This document shows positions 18,458 through 28,508 of a stretch of DNA of 64,000 bases, one piece after another. Position numbers and translations under genes: made by a program. This DNA is from Rhodocyclaceae bacterium (GTDB lineage: Bacteria; Pseudomonadota; Gammaproteobacteria; Burkholderiales; Rhodocyclaceae). Below the pieces are notes generated by a model. That model saw only the letters and a list, made by a program, of their open reading frames with translations. It was not told where the DNA came from and ran no database searches. Numbering within the stretch: the first letter of the stretch is position 1; each line of letters begins with the position of its first letter. The DNA is taken from assembly GCA_030681195.1 (NCBI GenBank), contig JAUXXJ010000024.1, positions 1-64,000 of the forward strand, given 5' to 3'.

Positions 18458-19218
18458 TATTTTCTGGCCCTAATGCCGATGTACCAACCCCATTGCGCAG
18501 GAAGAAACTTGCTGATCCAGCGTGGCCAATGATCTGTGTCGGACTTTGTAAGCATCGGAATAAGTTCAATATCAGTGAAGTCACGAAACATGGCATACAA
18601 CTCATCATTGGTATAAGACTTGGTTCCGACGCTTTCCACTTTGTCCCAAACGACATCGGCAAAGCTTAGCCAGGGCTTTCCACCAAGAAGGGCGTGCCTT
18701 ACCCAAAGCTTAAATACAAACGACGATCGTCGTCCGTACATCATTCCAATAAACACTCCACCCGGCTTAAGTACTCGCCGGATCTCACTGACGATGACTT
18801 CAGGCTTCTCCGAGTGGTGGATGACACCCCATGAATACACGATGTCAAAACTCTGGTTGGGAAACGGAAGGGTTTCCGCATCGAGGCGTTGTAGGTTGGA
18901 GTTGAATCCGTAAAGGGCAAACCGCGTCTTGGTTGCCTCCAGAGCGGCTTCAGTGAGGTCGACACCGCAACACTCGACACCTGATCGAGCCCATTGCAAG
19001 TGATCCGTACCAGCCCCAACACCCACCTCAAGGAGTTTCTTGCCTGTGTGTCGGGGAAACTGGGCGATTGAAAATATAAAGGGCTCGACCTCATAACGGT
19101 ATTGCTCGATTCGTTCATACCATTCCTTCGTCAATGGCTCCAGTTCGCCAACGATAACCTTGCCGCTACCACATGCTCCCTGCTCCCAGAACACCCTGAC
19201 TTCGTCATTTAGTTTCAT
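18457..19218 (-). CDS. SAM-dependent methyltransferase, class I
   Basis: Predicted 253-aa methyltransferase. LLEVGVGAGTDHLQWA is the SAM motif I, CGVDLTEAAL follows, and SFDIVYSWGVIHHSEKPE is the Methyltransf_11 post-motif. The N-terminus has a conserved-looking WEQGACG segment. The substrate is unknown; the next gene downstream is AsnB paralogue 1 (one-base overlap), so the two may act on the same sugar. ATG at 19218. Confidence 0.86.
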   Translation of the reverse strand: MKLNDEVRVFWEQGACGSGKVIVGELEPLTKEWYERIEQYRYEVEPFIFSIAQFPRHTGKKLLEVGVGAGTDHLQWARSGVECCGVDLTEAALEATKTRFALYGFNSNLQRLDAETLPFPNQSFDIVYSWGVIHHSEKPEVIVSEIRRVLKPGGVFIGMMYGRRSSFVFKLWVRHALLGGKPWLSFADVVWDKVESVGTKSYTNDELYAMFRDFTDIELIPMLTKSDTDHWPRWISKFLPAQWGWYIGIRARK

Positions 19219-19281
19219 TGCTTATCTTTCGTTCTCATCTTCGGCGAGGTAATGAATTTCCGCAGTCGCCAAAAAATTAAT

Positions 19282-21429
19282 TTAACCTGCCAATGGCTTT
19301 AGCAAACGGTCTACCTCAAAGCTAATCCGCGTTGCCTGCAACTGTTGCCACAACGGAATGGGCCACTCGGTCTCCCCCTTTATGGCACGTGCAAAAGCGA
19401 CCAGTTCTTCTTTCTGACCTTTATCAGCAGAGCGTGTCTTCAATGGCTCCTGCTTGAGGCCCACGACCGACAAGTGGCGGTAATCATCAAGCGAGATCAC
19501 CATGCCATCGACAAATACGTCCATGGTTTCTTTCGAGAATTCATTCGAGCCGAGCGCCGTGTAGGTTAGCGTTGCGACTGAGCCATCCTCGAATGAAACA
19601 ACGGTTACAAAATTGTCCGATGCAGAGTAATAGCCAGATTTGGGGACAATCGCGCTAGCATTAATTTTTGTCACCCTTGCTTTCACAAAGAAAGTGAATA
19701 GATCATATATATGGCAGGCTTCTCCCCGGTTCCGCCCGCCCCCCTCTGAAGAGTGTACCCAGTGATCGAGCGGAATGTACCCCGCATTCATGCGGTAGTT
19801 CATGATTGCCGGATTCGACCGCTTTCCCATCAAGTCTGCAATACGTTGTGCATAAGGCGAAAACCGGCGGTTGAATCCAGTAAGCAATACGGGTTTTGGG
19901 CCGGATCCTTCCGAGAAGAATGCCTCAATGGTGGCGAGATCCGACTCTTCTAGGGCAAGAGGCTTTTCCAGCAAGACATGTTTTCCCGCCTGTAGTGCTT
20001 CAAGGGCGATCGATGCATGCGTGTCATGCCTAGTTGCAATTACAACGGCATCTACCTCCTTGTCATCAAGGACTTCTCGATAATCGGTAGCGCAATAGTC
20101 GGCTCCGAATCGCTTGCCCACTGATGCGGCATTATGGCCCGTGCGGCTAACGATGGCTCGTAGTCGAAAGTGCGATTCAAGTTCGATGAGATTGGGCAAA
20201 TGCATCCCCTTGGCGAAGCTACCTGCGCCGATCACCGCAATGCGCAACGCGGCGCGGGAGAGCTTCTGAATACGCGGCGATAAGGTGACGCGATTGCTCC
20301 TATGGTCATGCTCTCGGGGATACGAAAGCAAGGCCATCAACGGCTTATCCTGACCGGACCGAAGCCGACGATATGCGTCGCCCACCTCGTCAATCGGATG
20401 CACGGCCGAAATCATCGACTTGATGCTGATAGTCCCGTCAGCAAGAAGCCGGAGGTATTCGGCCATGTTTCGGTTCTCAGTCCATCGAACGTATCCCAAC
20501 GGGTAGTCAAGCCCATCGTCCTCATAGTGAGCATCGTAGCGTCCGGGCCCGTAGGACGTCGATATCAAGAAGTCGAGTTCCTTTGTGTAGAAATCTGCCC
20601 GCTGCAGATCAAGCCCAACATCCCCTACAAGTACCACCCTGGCCTTCTTACGGCACATCCGGAATGCGGTCGATACGATTGCATCGGAAGGACTTGCGGC
20701 AGTAACTATCACACCGTCTGCACCGGCACCATCGGTGAGCCGTGCGACTTGGGTGACATCGTTACCATCGTCTGGATGAACCCCCCAATGCGCCCCATGG
20801 TTCACTGCCATCGAAATCCGTTCACGATCCAGATCCACAGCGATAACGCGACAACCGTTGGCACGCAGGATCTGAACAGTCAGTTGTCCGAGAATGCCGA
20901 GACCAATCACGACGAACGTTTCACCCAAGGTTGGACTGGCTCGCCTGACCCCCTGCAAGGCGATTGCACCAAGAGCAACTGAGGATGCTTCATCAAATCC
21001 CACGCCATCAGGAATGCGGATAACCAAATTTTTGGGTATTCGAACCACTTCGGCGTGAAATGCACATTGCGATCCTGCGCACGCCACTCTATCCCCCGGA
21101 GCGAAACTATCGACTCCGGTACCCACCTCAAGTACGATGCCTGCTCCGGAATACCCTGTGGGCAGTTCCAATGCCAAACGTTCCTGAACCACGCGACGAG
21201 TCTGTGAGAGACCGTCCGATAGAAGCATGTCTACGACCTTGCGAACATGTTCCGGCTGCTGCAAAGCACGCTTCCAAATGGGAATACCTGACGACTTAAC
21301 GCCCGACATTTCGGTGCCTATGGAAATGCACGAGTGATCCATCTGGACCAGCATAGTACTAGGCTCTACAAGCGGTGCGGGTACTTCTGCAAGAGTGGCG
21401 GTGCCACCGCTGACCAATACCTGTTTCAT
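19282..21429 (-). CDS. Bi-domain oxidoreductase: zinc-type alcohol dehydrogenase fused to Gfo/Idh/MocA
   Basis: Predicted 715-aa fusion. Residues 1-370 form a medium-chain dehydrogenase with GYSGAGIVLEVG (92-103), PGDRVAC and the NAD motif GLGILG (176-181). Residues 395-715 form a Gfo/Idh/MocA oxidoreductase with GAGSFAKG (401-408) and a downstream EKPLA motif. Such bi-domain proteins recur in EPS loci next to WecB/WecC and heparinase-like genes, but the reaction is not known to me. The start is the ATG at 21429, overlapping wecC by ATGA (21426-21429); the frame is open to a TTG two codons upstream. Confidence 0.85.
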   Translation of the reverse strand: MKQVLVSGGTATLAEVPAPLVEPSTMLVQMDHSCISIGTEMSGVKSSGIPIWKRALQQPEHVRKVVDMLLSDGLSQTRRVVQERLALELPTGYSGAGIVLEVGTGVDSFAPGDRVACAGSQCAFHAEVVRIPKNLVIRIPDGVGFDEASSVALGAIALQGVRRASPTLGETFVVIGLGILGQLTVQILRANGCRVIAVDLDRERISMAVNHGAHWGVHPDDGNDVTQVARLTDGAGADGVIVTAASPSDAIVSTAFRMCRKKARVVLVGDVGLDLQRADFYTKELDFLISTSYGPGRYDAHYEDDGLDYPLGYVRWTENRNMAEYLRLLADGTISIKSMISAVHPIDEVGDAYRRLRSGQDKPLMALLSYPREHDHRSNRVTLSPRIQKLSRAALRIAVIGAGSFAKGMHLPNLIELESHFRLRAIVSRTGHNAASVGKRFGADYCATDYREVLDDKEVDAVVIATRHDTHASIALEALQAGKHVLLEKPLALEESDLATIEAFFSEGSGPKPVLLTGFNRRFSPYAQRIADLMGKRSNPAIMNYRMNAGYIPLDHWVHSSEGGGRNRGEACHIYDLFTFFVKARVTKINASAIVPKSGYYSASDNFVTVVSFEDGSVATLTYTALGSNEFSKETMDVFVDGMVISLDDYRHLSVVGLKQEPLKTRSADKGQKEELVAFARAIKGETEWPIPLWQQLQATRISFEVDRLLKPLAG

Positions 21430-22694
21430 CGCCAAATACCTCGCGTGTCAATCACCGTCCTGCCTTCGAGAGCCTCTCGCGCCACCGACCTAAACTGGAC
21501 GTGATCGACCAGCAGGACAACGACATCAGCCTCTGTCAAGGCCACGTCAAGTTCAACTAACTCGACTAAAGCGTTTGCCGACAACGGGATCGGCAGTGCC
21601 TCCACATAGGGCTCGACGACTAGCAATCGACACGCCAGCCGCAGTTCAGCGATCCGTGCCACGATTTCGAGTGACGGACTTTCGCGAAGGTCATCGATGT
21701 TCGCCTTGAATGCCAGCCCCAAACATGCGACAACAACCTCCCGACCAAGACGGTGCCGCGCGAGTTCCGCTGCCGCAGCGACTTTCTCGATCACCCATTC
21801 GGGCTTGCTGTTATTGACTTCACGCGCCACTCGGATCAGGCGTGCCGAAGCGGGTGCCGAATCCACGATGAACCAAGGATCGACGGCGATACAGTGTCCG
21901 CCGACACCGGGCCCCGGCTTGAGCACGTTAACGCGCGGATGTCGATTCGCTAACTCGATCAGTTCCCACACATTGATTCCCAACTCATCGCAAATAAGCG
22001 ACAACTCGTTGGCGAAAGCAATATTGACGTCTCGGAAGGAGTTCTCAGTGAGCTTGGTCAATTCCGCCGTTCGCGCATCTGTCTCGATACATTGCCCCCG
22101 AACGAACGACTCGTAGAATTTTCGGGCGCGTGCGGCACATTGTGGTGTCAGTCCACCAAGTACGCGATCATTATTTACCAACTCAGAAACGATACTACCG
22201 GGTAATACGCGCTCAGGGCAGTAGGCCAAGTTGATGTCTGCGAGAGACTGCGGGCCTGAGGGAAATGCAAGGTCAGATCGCTCAGCAGCAAGCCATGCGG
22301 CCAGCTTTTCGGTGGTCCCTACCGGGGATGTCGACTCCAAAATAACAAGATTCCCCGAGCGTAAATGTGGCGCGATGGCTCGGGCCGCTTCCTCGATATA
22401 GGTCAGGTCAGGCTGATGGCCATTCTTAAACGGGGTCGGCACCGCGATAAGATAGATATCGGCAGGCTCCGCCACCAAGACAGCGCGCAAACGCCCCGAC
22501 ATCACCGCGCTGCGTACCAAGCCATCCAAGTCTGGCTCAACGATATGTACCTCACCGCGATTGATACCATCAACAACTCGCGGGATGACATCCACCCCCA
22601 CCACTTCATGTCCCCCACTTGCAAGGACTGCTGCAGTCGGGAGGCCAATATAACCGAGCCCGACGATCGCAACTTTCGGCTTATGCAAACTCAT
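21426..22694 (-). CDS. wecC: UDP-N-acetyl-D-mannosamine dehydrogenase (WecC family)
   Basis: Predicted 422-aa UDP-sugar 6-dehydrogenase. The N-terminal NAD domain has GLGYIGLPTA (12-21). The central part has VILESTSPVGTTE, NSFRDVNIAFANEL and GVGGHCIAVDPWF with the catalytic Cys. These enzymes oxidise UDP-ManNAc twice to UDP-ManNAcA. The adjacent WecB (14-base overlap) supplies UDP-ManNAc, which supports this assignment over UDP-glucose dehydrogenase. Length is normal. Confidence 0.92.
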   Translation of the reverse strand: MSLHKPKVAIVGLGYIGLPTAAVLASGGHEVVGVDVIPRVVDGINRGEVHIVEPDLDGLVRSAVMSGRLRAVLVAEPADIYLIAVPTPFKNGHQPDLTYIEEAARAIAPHLRSGNLVILESTSPVGTTEKLAAWLAAERSDLAFPSGPQSLADINLAYCPERVLPGSIVSELVNNDRVLGGLTPQCAARARKFYESFVRGQCIETDARTAELTKLTENSFRDVNIAFANELSLICDELGINVWELIELANRHPRVNVLKPGPGVGGHCIAVDPWFIVDSAPASARLIRVAREVNNSKPEWVIEKVAAAAELARHRLGREVVVACLGLAFKANIDDLRESPSLEIVARIAELRLACRLLVVEPYVEALPIPLSANALVELVELDVALTEADVVVLLVDHVQFRSVAREALEGRTVIDTRGIWR

Positions 22695-23835
22695 TTATAT
22701 CTCCCTGCCCTTCAATCACATTGGCAATCCTATCCGAAGCGTGACCATCGCCGTAGGGGTTATGAGCTGTCGACATCCTCCGATAGAGTTCGCTATCGGA
22801 CAGAAGTCGCTTCGCTTCGTTGAAAATCCGTGAGGCATCAGCGCCAACCATGCGAACAGTACCTGCGGCTACAGCCTCGGGCCGTTCTGTGACATCGCGC
22901 ATCACAAGTACCGGCTTACCCAACGACGGGGCCTCCTCTTGCACGCCTCCGGAATCTGTTATGACTAAGTATGCATTGCTCATCAAGAATACAAATGGCA
23001 AATATTCCATTGGCTCAATTAGATGTATGTTCGAAAGCCCATCCAGCATACTGTGCACGGGCGCCATCACATTCGGGTTCGGATGCACTGGATAAACAAT
23101 TTCCACGTCCTGCTCAAGTGCCAACCGACGAAGCGCCTGGCAAATTTCTTCGGTACCATGGCCAAAGTTTTCTCGCCGATGACCGGTAACGAGCACAATG
23201 CGGCGTGAGGGATTATCCAGCCACCGCATTCCTTGCGCGAGTTCAGTTGCAAGTGATGTGTTCGCGGCAATTCGGCCAATGATGTTCTGTAGCGCATCAA
23301 TGACTGTATTGCCGGTAACCCAGATCGTGTTGCCGGGAATCTTCTCGTTCTCGAGATTCATCCTAGCGGCAGCAGTAGGCGCGAAATGTAGCGCGGCGAG
23401 TTGTCCTGCAAATCGTCTATTCATTTCCTCGGGCCAAGGCGCTTGCAGATTACCAGTCCGAAGACCGGCCTCGACATGCCCAACCGGGATCTTTTGATAA
23501 AATGACGCAAGTGCCGCCGCAAAAGTTGTTGTTGTGTCGCCGTGAACGAGGACGAGTTCAGGGCGAAAGTGTTCGAGAATCTCGCTCACTCCTTCGACTA
23601 TCATAGAAGTGAGCCCAGCTAGAGTCTGATTGGGACGCATTACGTCGAGGTCATAGTCAGGACTGATAGCGAATAGTTGCAATACCTGATCGAGCATTTG
23701 GCGATGCTGGGCCGAGACGCACACACGGAGCTCGATACCGGGTGAATGACTGAGGCGCTGTATCACAGGAGCCATTTTTATTGCCTCGGGGCGGGTTCCG
23801 AAGACAACTAAAACGGACTTATAGCGAAGTGGCAT
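22681..23835 (-). CDS. wecB: Non-hydrolysing UDP-GlcNAc 2-epimerase (WecB)
   Basis: Predicted 384-aa WecB-family epimerase converting UDP-GlcNAc to UDP-ManNAc. It shows GTRPEAIKM (13-21), HGDTTTTFA, the family motif HVEAGLRTGNLQAPWPEE with NRR, and TDSGGVQEEAPSLGKP. It is translated one base after the glycosyltransferase gene upstream and overlaps wecC. The pair makes UDP-ManNAcA. It is distinct from the WbjD-type epimerase at 4529-5659 and the NeuC-type at 33402-34556. Confidence 0.95.
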   Translation of the reverse strand: MPLRYKSVLVVFGTRPEAIKMAPVIQRLSHSPGIELRVCVSAQHRQMLDQVLQLFAISPDYDLDVMRPNQTLAGLTSMIVEGVSEILEHFRPELVLVHGDTTTTFAAALASFYQKIPVGHVEAGLRTGNLQAPWPEEMNRRFAGQLAALHFAPTAAARMNLENEKIPGNTIWVTGNTVIDALQNIIGRIAANTSLATELAQGMRWLDNPSRRIVLVTGHRRENFGHGTEEICQALRRLALEQDVEIVYPVHPNPNVMAPVHSMLDGLSNIHLIEPMEYLPFVFLMSNAYLVITDSGGVQEEAPSLGKPVLVMRDVTERPEAVAAGTVRMVGADASRIFNEAKRLLSDSELYRRMSTAHNPYGDGHASDRIANVIEGQGDINEFA

Positions 23836-23836
23836 G

Positions 23837-25189
23837 TCAGCTATCTTTGGTCAGGTTTGATGAGTTTTCAAGCACAGATTGGAATCCGTATCGCACAATG
23901 TTAGCGTCATGCCGTTGAGCAGCACTTGAACGCGCGCACGATGAAAGCCTTTCACGCAATGGAATATCTGTAGCAAGTTGCCTAAATGCTTGCTTTAACA
24001 TCTCACAATCACGGACTTCTACTGTCATACCCCATCCTCCCTTATGAGCATACGAAATCTGGGCAACACCACTCGGACCATACGCCAGAATTGGAGTACC
24101 TACCGTAAGGTAGGCTGGAATTTTGGTTGGCATGGAATAGCGGATGAATTCGACGGTATATCGATCAAAATTAACAGGAAGAATAAGAATGTCTACTGCC
24201 TGTAATGTTTCGAAGAATATCCTATCATCCGAAATTGTATCGCTCAACGAAATCGCCATCCCGACAACCAATTGCTCTCGATATTGTTCCGCAAGATGTT
24301 GCGGACTATAGATTTCTAGCGAGATTGGAAAACCCTCTTCATTCATCTGCTGTATTGAATTACAGCAATCAATAAGACTGTCAAGTTGTGCATACGGAAA
24401 AATTGAACCTATGTAGGCCACTCGAATGGGAGAACCAACAACACAGGGGTCCTTAATGAAATCCCGCCATGTATTCACGTCAATCGTATTCTGAAATGAA
24501 GTGAAGGGTTTTCCATACCTACGCAGATATGCCTCTGCCATCTCTTCGCATATGGCAATTCTGGCCGTTGAAACATCCACCAGATGCTGAAATAGCCGAT
24601 CTTTCTTTTTCCTTTGCCAGTGAGAAAGAAGGCCTCCCCGATAGATTACGGAAACCCAATCGTCCATGATATGTACTACAAGTGGCAGTCCAAACTGGAC
24701 TCGCAACCGTTCTGCCATTTCCATCATGGCATTCGATCCTAGAGTCGTGTAAAGAACCGTGGGGTGAAATCCATCAATCCAAGCACAAAGTTCAGGAGTA
24801 AGGTGCACCTGCTCTGGAATACCGTCTCCAAATATCATGGTTTTGATAAATTTTATTGCGGATATCACCCATCTGCGACCATTCAATTTGCGAGAGTATA
24901 ATTTCATATGTTTCGAACGTGTTTTTGGTAGAAGATACCTCAACACACCCCAGCGATGAATTTCATTTTCAGTCAAATTGTAATAATGATTGCAAACGTC
25001 TTTTGCTTCTGGCACACAATCACTGTGAATAGTTGCGATCTTATCTATCGGCCAGCCAGCGAATAAATTGCTGAGGGTAATTCCTCCACCTGTCACCCTG
25101 TTAAAAGATTCTGGTGTGAGCAATAGCACGCGTGCTGGATTATTGCTATTGCGACCAGGAGGCAGATCTTGAGATTTCACATTGAGCAC
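23837..25189 (-). CDS. GT-B fold glycosyltransferase
   Basis: Predicted 450-aa glycosyltransferase, family probably GT4. It has RVLLLTPESFNRVTGGGITL at the N-terminus, HIMDDWVSVIYRGG in the middle, AYIGSIFPYAQLDSL at the start of the donor domain, and KIPAYLTVGTPILAYGPSG near the donor site. Donor and linkage are unknown. The start is GTG at 25189 with AAGG just upstream. The gene is AT-richer than wecB and wecC, as is the acyltransferase upstream, suggesting separate acquisition. Confidence 0.82.
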   Translation of the reverse strand: MLNVKSQDLPPGRNSNNPARVLLLTPESFNRVTGGGITLSNLFAGWPIDKIATIHSDCVPEAKDVCNHYYNLTENEIHRWGVLRYLLPKTRSKHMKLYSRKLNGRRWVISAIKFIKTMIFGDGIPEQVHLTPELCAWIDGFHPTVLYTTLGSNAMMEMAERLRVQFGLPLVVHIMDDWVSVIYRGGLLSHWQRKKKDRLFQHLVDVSTARIAICEEMAEAYLRRYGKPFTSFQNTIDVNTWRDFIKDPCVVGSPIRVAYIGSIFPYAQLDSLIDCCNSIQQMNEEGFPISLEIYSPQHLAEQYREQLVVGMAISLSDTISDDRIFFETLQAVDILILPVNFDRYTVEFIRYSMPTKIPAYLTVGTPILAYGPSGVAQISYAHKGGWGMTVEVRDCEMLKQAFRQLATDIPLRERLSSCARSSAAQRHDANIVRYGFQSVLENSSNLTKDS

Positions 25190-25263
25190 CTTAAATAATA
25201 GCTATGGGCCTCGCTCCACTACCTATATAATAGCCGGGAGCTTTGTAGTGAGGATTGTTGTGA

Positions 25264-25279
25264 TTGATTTTTCGATCAA
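25264..25279. repeat. Short inverted repeat (TTGAT-6-ATCAA) in an intergenic gap
   Basis: Perfect 5-base arms with a 6-base centre in the 110-base gap between the acyltransferase and glycosyltransferase genes. The gap is one of only four over 100 bases in the window. It has no T-run to mark a terminator, and no clear promoter boxes. A binding site is possible but unproven. Confidence 0.3.
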
Positions 25280-25300
25280 ACACTCGGATAGAATGACCCT

Positions 25301-27271
25301 TTAGTGAATTTGAGATGCAATCCATGAACCGACATACTGAGAACCACTGTAACTCAGATGGTTACTGTCCCGATAGAGCAGTCTTCCACTATCAACCATT
25401 GCGCATTCTCGGTCATTGCAAAACAAGTTTGATACATCAATAACTTTTACTTTTTCGTTATGTTCTTCAATATTTTTAAGTGACCTAATATATATATCTT
25501 TTTGGCCGTCAAAGTAAGATTTGTCCTCAGTGCATTTTGGTGGTCGCCCGGGTAATCTCGAATATTGACATTGTTCTGGCGGGAAAGAAAAACTTGGATT
25601 ATCGACAATTAGGTAAACATTCTTTCCTGATCGCGTAATCAATTCGACAGCTTTTCCTAGTTCAGACTCAAGGCTCGAGCCTTCAGGAACGGCATAGGTA
25701 GTGGCAGTAACCCAGTAGGCAGCGAAAACTACCACTTTAATATTTCGATCAGCCTGAATTTCCTGAAAGAATGGAGCGAATCCAGAATTTCCCAGTATTG
25801 GCGCATACCCTGATACGTAGTAGCTGACATTATGATCAGTGAGATTTGATGCCACCCCAGGATATATAGATTCGGCATGACTGTCACCGACTACAATCGC
25901 TGTAACTGGTTCTCCTATTTTTGACTGGTAACATCGTGTAGTACCCTCGTACTTGGGTGCGCGTGCGAGAAAAGTAATGTTCTCACATGGATAGAAATGT
26001 ACTCCCATTTTCTCAAAAAATGCTTTGTTATCGAAGTCTCCGTCAAGAATTTTCGTGTACAGACGAAGTATAGGATATGAGGTTTCACCCTTGCCAATAT
26101 GAGTTCCGAAACCAAATACGGCTACAGCAACCATGGCCAACAAGAGGATAAATAAATGCTTTCGTCCCTTACTCGCCCTAATAGGCTTCTCTATGTAGAT
26201 ATAGACAAGGACCGACAGCACGACAGCAAAACCAGCCAACGCTAACCGAATAACACCTGAAGGGTTATCACCATAGACGACCCTAGCAAAAGCCAGAAGT
26301 GGCCAGTGCCAGAGATATAGGGGATAGCTAATCAATCCTATAAATACTGCAATTCTGTTTGCTAGAAGATATCTGCTTATTGCATTCCTTGACCCCGAAT
26401 GAATCAGGAGTACTGCTCCTACAACTGGAGCAAGAACAACATAACCTGGGAACTGCAAAGTATCAATGCCTCCAAAAACTGCTGCCCCAATCAACACAAT
26501 TCCTACAAGTGCGGAATAAATTGGAGCGTATGAGGTGTCACTTACTTCTTGCTTATTTCGCAGCATGTAAGCTGCAAGCAGTGATCCTGCAAGAAATTCA
26601 AACATCCTGCTAATTGGAGAGTAGAAGTTTGCCGCCGACGATACGTTTGTTAATACAATATTTATGCCAAAGGAGGCAATGGCCAAAACAGAAAGCATTA
26701 GGGTAATAGAAATGCATTTTCTATATATAATTAGGAATACAACCGGCACTAATGCGTAGAACTGCTCTTCAACTCCTAAAGACCAAAGATGTAAAAGTGG
26801 CTTGGTTTCCGAGCTGACGTCGAAATAACCACTCTCACTCCATAAAAGTAGATTCGATGCGAAAAACGCTGCGGCAACAACGTGTTTTCCTAAAAGGGCA
26901 TTTTCCTCGGGGGTTAGAGCTAACCAGCCAAATATGCTGCATGTAGCAAGCACTACAAGAAGAGATGGAAATATCCGTCGGACACGCCGTGAGTAAAAAT
27001 CTAAAAACGAAAAGTTTCCGCACTCCAGCTTCTCGAGGATAATTTTTGAAATTAAAAATCCTGATATTACGAAAAATACATCGACCCCTACAAAACCACT
27101 CTTGAAGATACTTGGAAAGGCGTGAAATCCCACTACCGAAAGTACTGCCACCGCTCTCAAACCATCAATATCCGGGCGATATTCAAGATTGGAATTGGTT
27201 CTATCTTCTCCGTGGGAAGCCGAACAGGACAGGATGCGTTGCTTATACCGAACGTCTTCAGCAGCGGGCAA
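25301..27271 (-). CDS. Acyltransferase-3/SGNH fusion, OafA-like O-acetyltransferase
   Basis: Predicted 656-aa membrane protein. The N-terminal acyltransferase-3 domain has YRPDIDGLRAVAVL (31-44), His 50 and FVGVDVFFVISGFLI (60-74), with about ten membrane segments to residue 400. The C-terminal periplasmic SGNH domain has VVGDSHAES and the YRDSNHLS catalytic Asp-His motif. Such fusions O-acetylate polysaccharide outside or across the inner membrane, for example O-antigen OafA. The only start before the conserved region is a TTG at 27271, overlapping the preceding gene by 14 bases. The gene is AT-rich compared with the rest of the locus. The acceptor sugar is unknown. Confidence 0.9.
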   Translation of the reverse strand: MPAAEDVRYKQRILSCSASHGEDRTNSNLEYRPDIDGLRAVAVLSVVGFHAFPSIFKSGFVGVDVFFVISGFLISKIILEKLECGNFSFLDFYSRRVRRIFPSLLVVLATCSIFGWLALTPEENALLGKHVVAAAFFASNLLLWSESGYFDVSSETKPLLHLWSLGVEEQFYALVPVVFLIIYRKCISITLMLSVLAIASFGINIVLTNVSSAANFYSPISRMFEFLAGSLLAAYMLRNKQEVSDTSYAPIYSALVGIVLIGAAVFGGIDTLQFPGYVVLAPVVGAVLLIHSGSRNAISRYLLANRIAVFIGLISYPLYLWHWPLLAFARVVYGDNPSGVIRLALAGFAVVLSVLVYIYIEKPIRASKGRKHLFILLLAMVAVAVFGFGTHIGKGETSYPILRLYTKILDGDFDNKAFFEKMGVHFYPCENITFLARAPKYEGTTRCYQSKIGEPVTAIVVGDSHAESIYPGVASNLTDHNVSYYVSGYAPILGNSGFAPFFQEIQADRNIKVVVFAAYWVTATTYAVPEGSSLESELGKAVELITRSGKNVYLIVDNPSFSFPPEQCQYSRLPGRPPKCTEDKSYFDGQKDIYIRSLKNIEEHNEKVKVIDVSNLFCNDRECAMVDSGRLLYRDSNHLSYSGSQYVGSWIASQIH

Positions 27272-28508
27272 TTATTTCACCATAAAGGGCATCAAACCGA
27301 TTAGCCTGAATCGAACTTGTGAATTCCTTTTCGATTAATTGACGTGCCATAATGCCCATCTTCACTCTTATGTCATCATCTCTCATCATCTGTTCTATTC
27401 TTGCAGAAAATCCAGTGATGTCTTGTTGATCAACAAGGTATCCAGTGGCACCTTCGTGCACGGCATCAATTACGCCTCCCGCGTCTAGAGCTACAGCAGG
27501 AAGACCGCAGGCCATTGCCTCCAACAAGGTATTTGGTAGATTCTCTACGGTCGACGGGATTACTATGATGTCGGCACACGAATAAAGCGTCGCCATGAGA
27601 CGGTCGTCGGCAATGTATCCCGCCCTACGAACAGGAATGGGCAACTCCGCCTGCTCCCAAGTGTAGCCGCCGACTCCTGCGAGCAGCAGTTCAACGCCGG
27701 GCTGTGGCCCTATCAATCTCAAAGCTTCCATGAGAACCCTTCCACCTTTGCGGAAATTGTTGTCTAAGCCGTGAGCCACAAATAGAATCCGCTTAATGCT
27801 CGGATCATAGCCCATGACTTCGCAAGCCATAGCACGTGGAATCGGCCTGAACATCCGAGTATCCAAGCCATTAGGTATTCGATGCACCGGAAACTGCCCG
27901 AGCAAAGGACTTTCGCGAGCAAGTCGCTCAGTCCAACTGGAAGGCGCAACAACCGTTATGTCGCACTTTGCATACAGCCTTGCCTTCTGCTTCCATAGGA
28001 GCGCGGATGTATCGATGCCAAGTTCAACATAATCTTGCGGGACTGGGCATTTGCCGCAGCCGCTTTTCCATCTTGTACACTCACCGGAATACACACAATG
28101 CCCAGTCATGGCCCACATGTCAGAGAGGCGCCAGACAATCGGTGCGTGCCGCGATAACGCCGGAAGCAGACCGATCGGGAAGTACCCCCCATGCAAATTG
28201 AAAAGCTGAATTATGTCAGCGTCCTGAAACCATGGATTACCTGCCAGACGGTTTGACCAAGGGAACCACTGGTAGCTTAGCCCTAACTGCCTAGTCATCT
28301 TATCGATAAGGTACCCTGACCACCTAGAGGCCTGGCTACTGCCGAAAACCGTTTCAACATCAGGATCATTGGTCCCTTTCCTACCGACCAGCATGCGTGA
28401 CTGCCATCCCAGTTGGCGCAACCCCTCATGAATCCGATAAGCAGCACGGCCGGATCCGCCATCATTGTCGGCAGTGGAAAGGTGCACCACTTTTCCGCGA
28501 TGACTCAT
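27258..28508 (-). CDS. WcaC-like GT4 glycosyltransferase
   Basis: Predicted 416-aa GT4 glycosyltransferase. The N-terminus HLSTADNDGGSGRAAYRIHE is typical of the WcaC-like subgroup. A four-Cys loop follows, with HCVYSGECTRWKSGC then GKCP. The C-terminal domain has PSTVENLPNTLLEAMACGLP (EX7E motif). Donor and linkage are unknown. It overlaps AsnB paralogue 2 by ATGA (28505-28508). Confidence 0.88.
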   Translation of the reverse strand: MSHRGKVVHLSTADNDGGSGRAAYRIHEGLRQLGWQSRMLVGRKGTNDPDVETVFGSSQASRWSGYLIDKMTRQLGLSYQWFPWSNRLAGNPWFQDADIIQLFNLHGGYFPIGLLPALSRHAPIVWRLSDMWAMTGHCVYSGECTRWKSGCGKCPVPQDYVELGIDTSALLWKQKARLYAKCDITVVAPSSWTERLARESPLLGQFPVHRIPNGLDTRMFRPIPRAMACEVMGYDPSIKRILFVAHGLDNNFRKGGRVLMEALRLIGPQPGVELLLAGVGGYTWEQAELPIPVRRAGYIADDRLMATLYSCADIIVIPSTVENLPNTLLEAMACGLPAVALDAGGVIDAVHEGATGYLVDQQDITGFSARIEQMMRDDDIRVKMGIMARQLIEKEFTSSIQANRFDALYGEIIARC

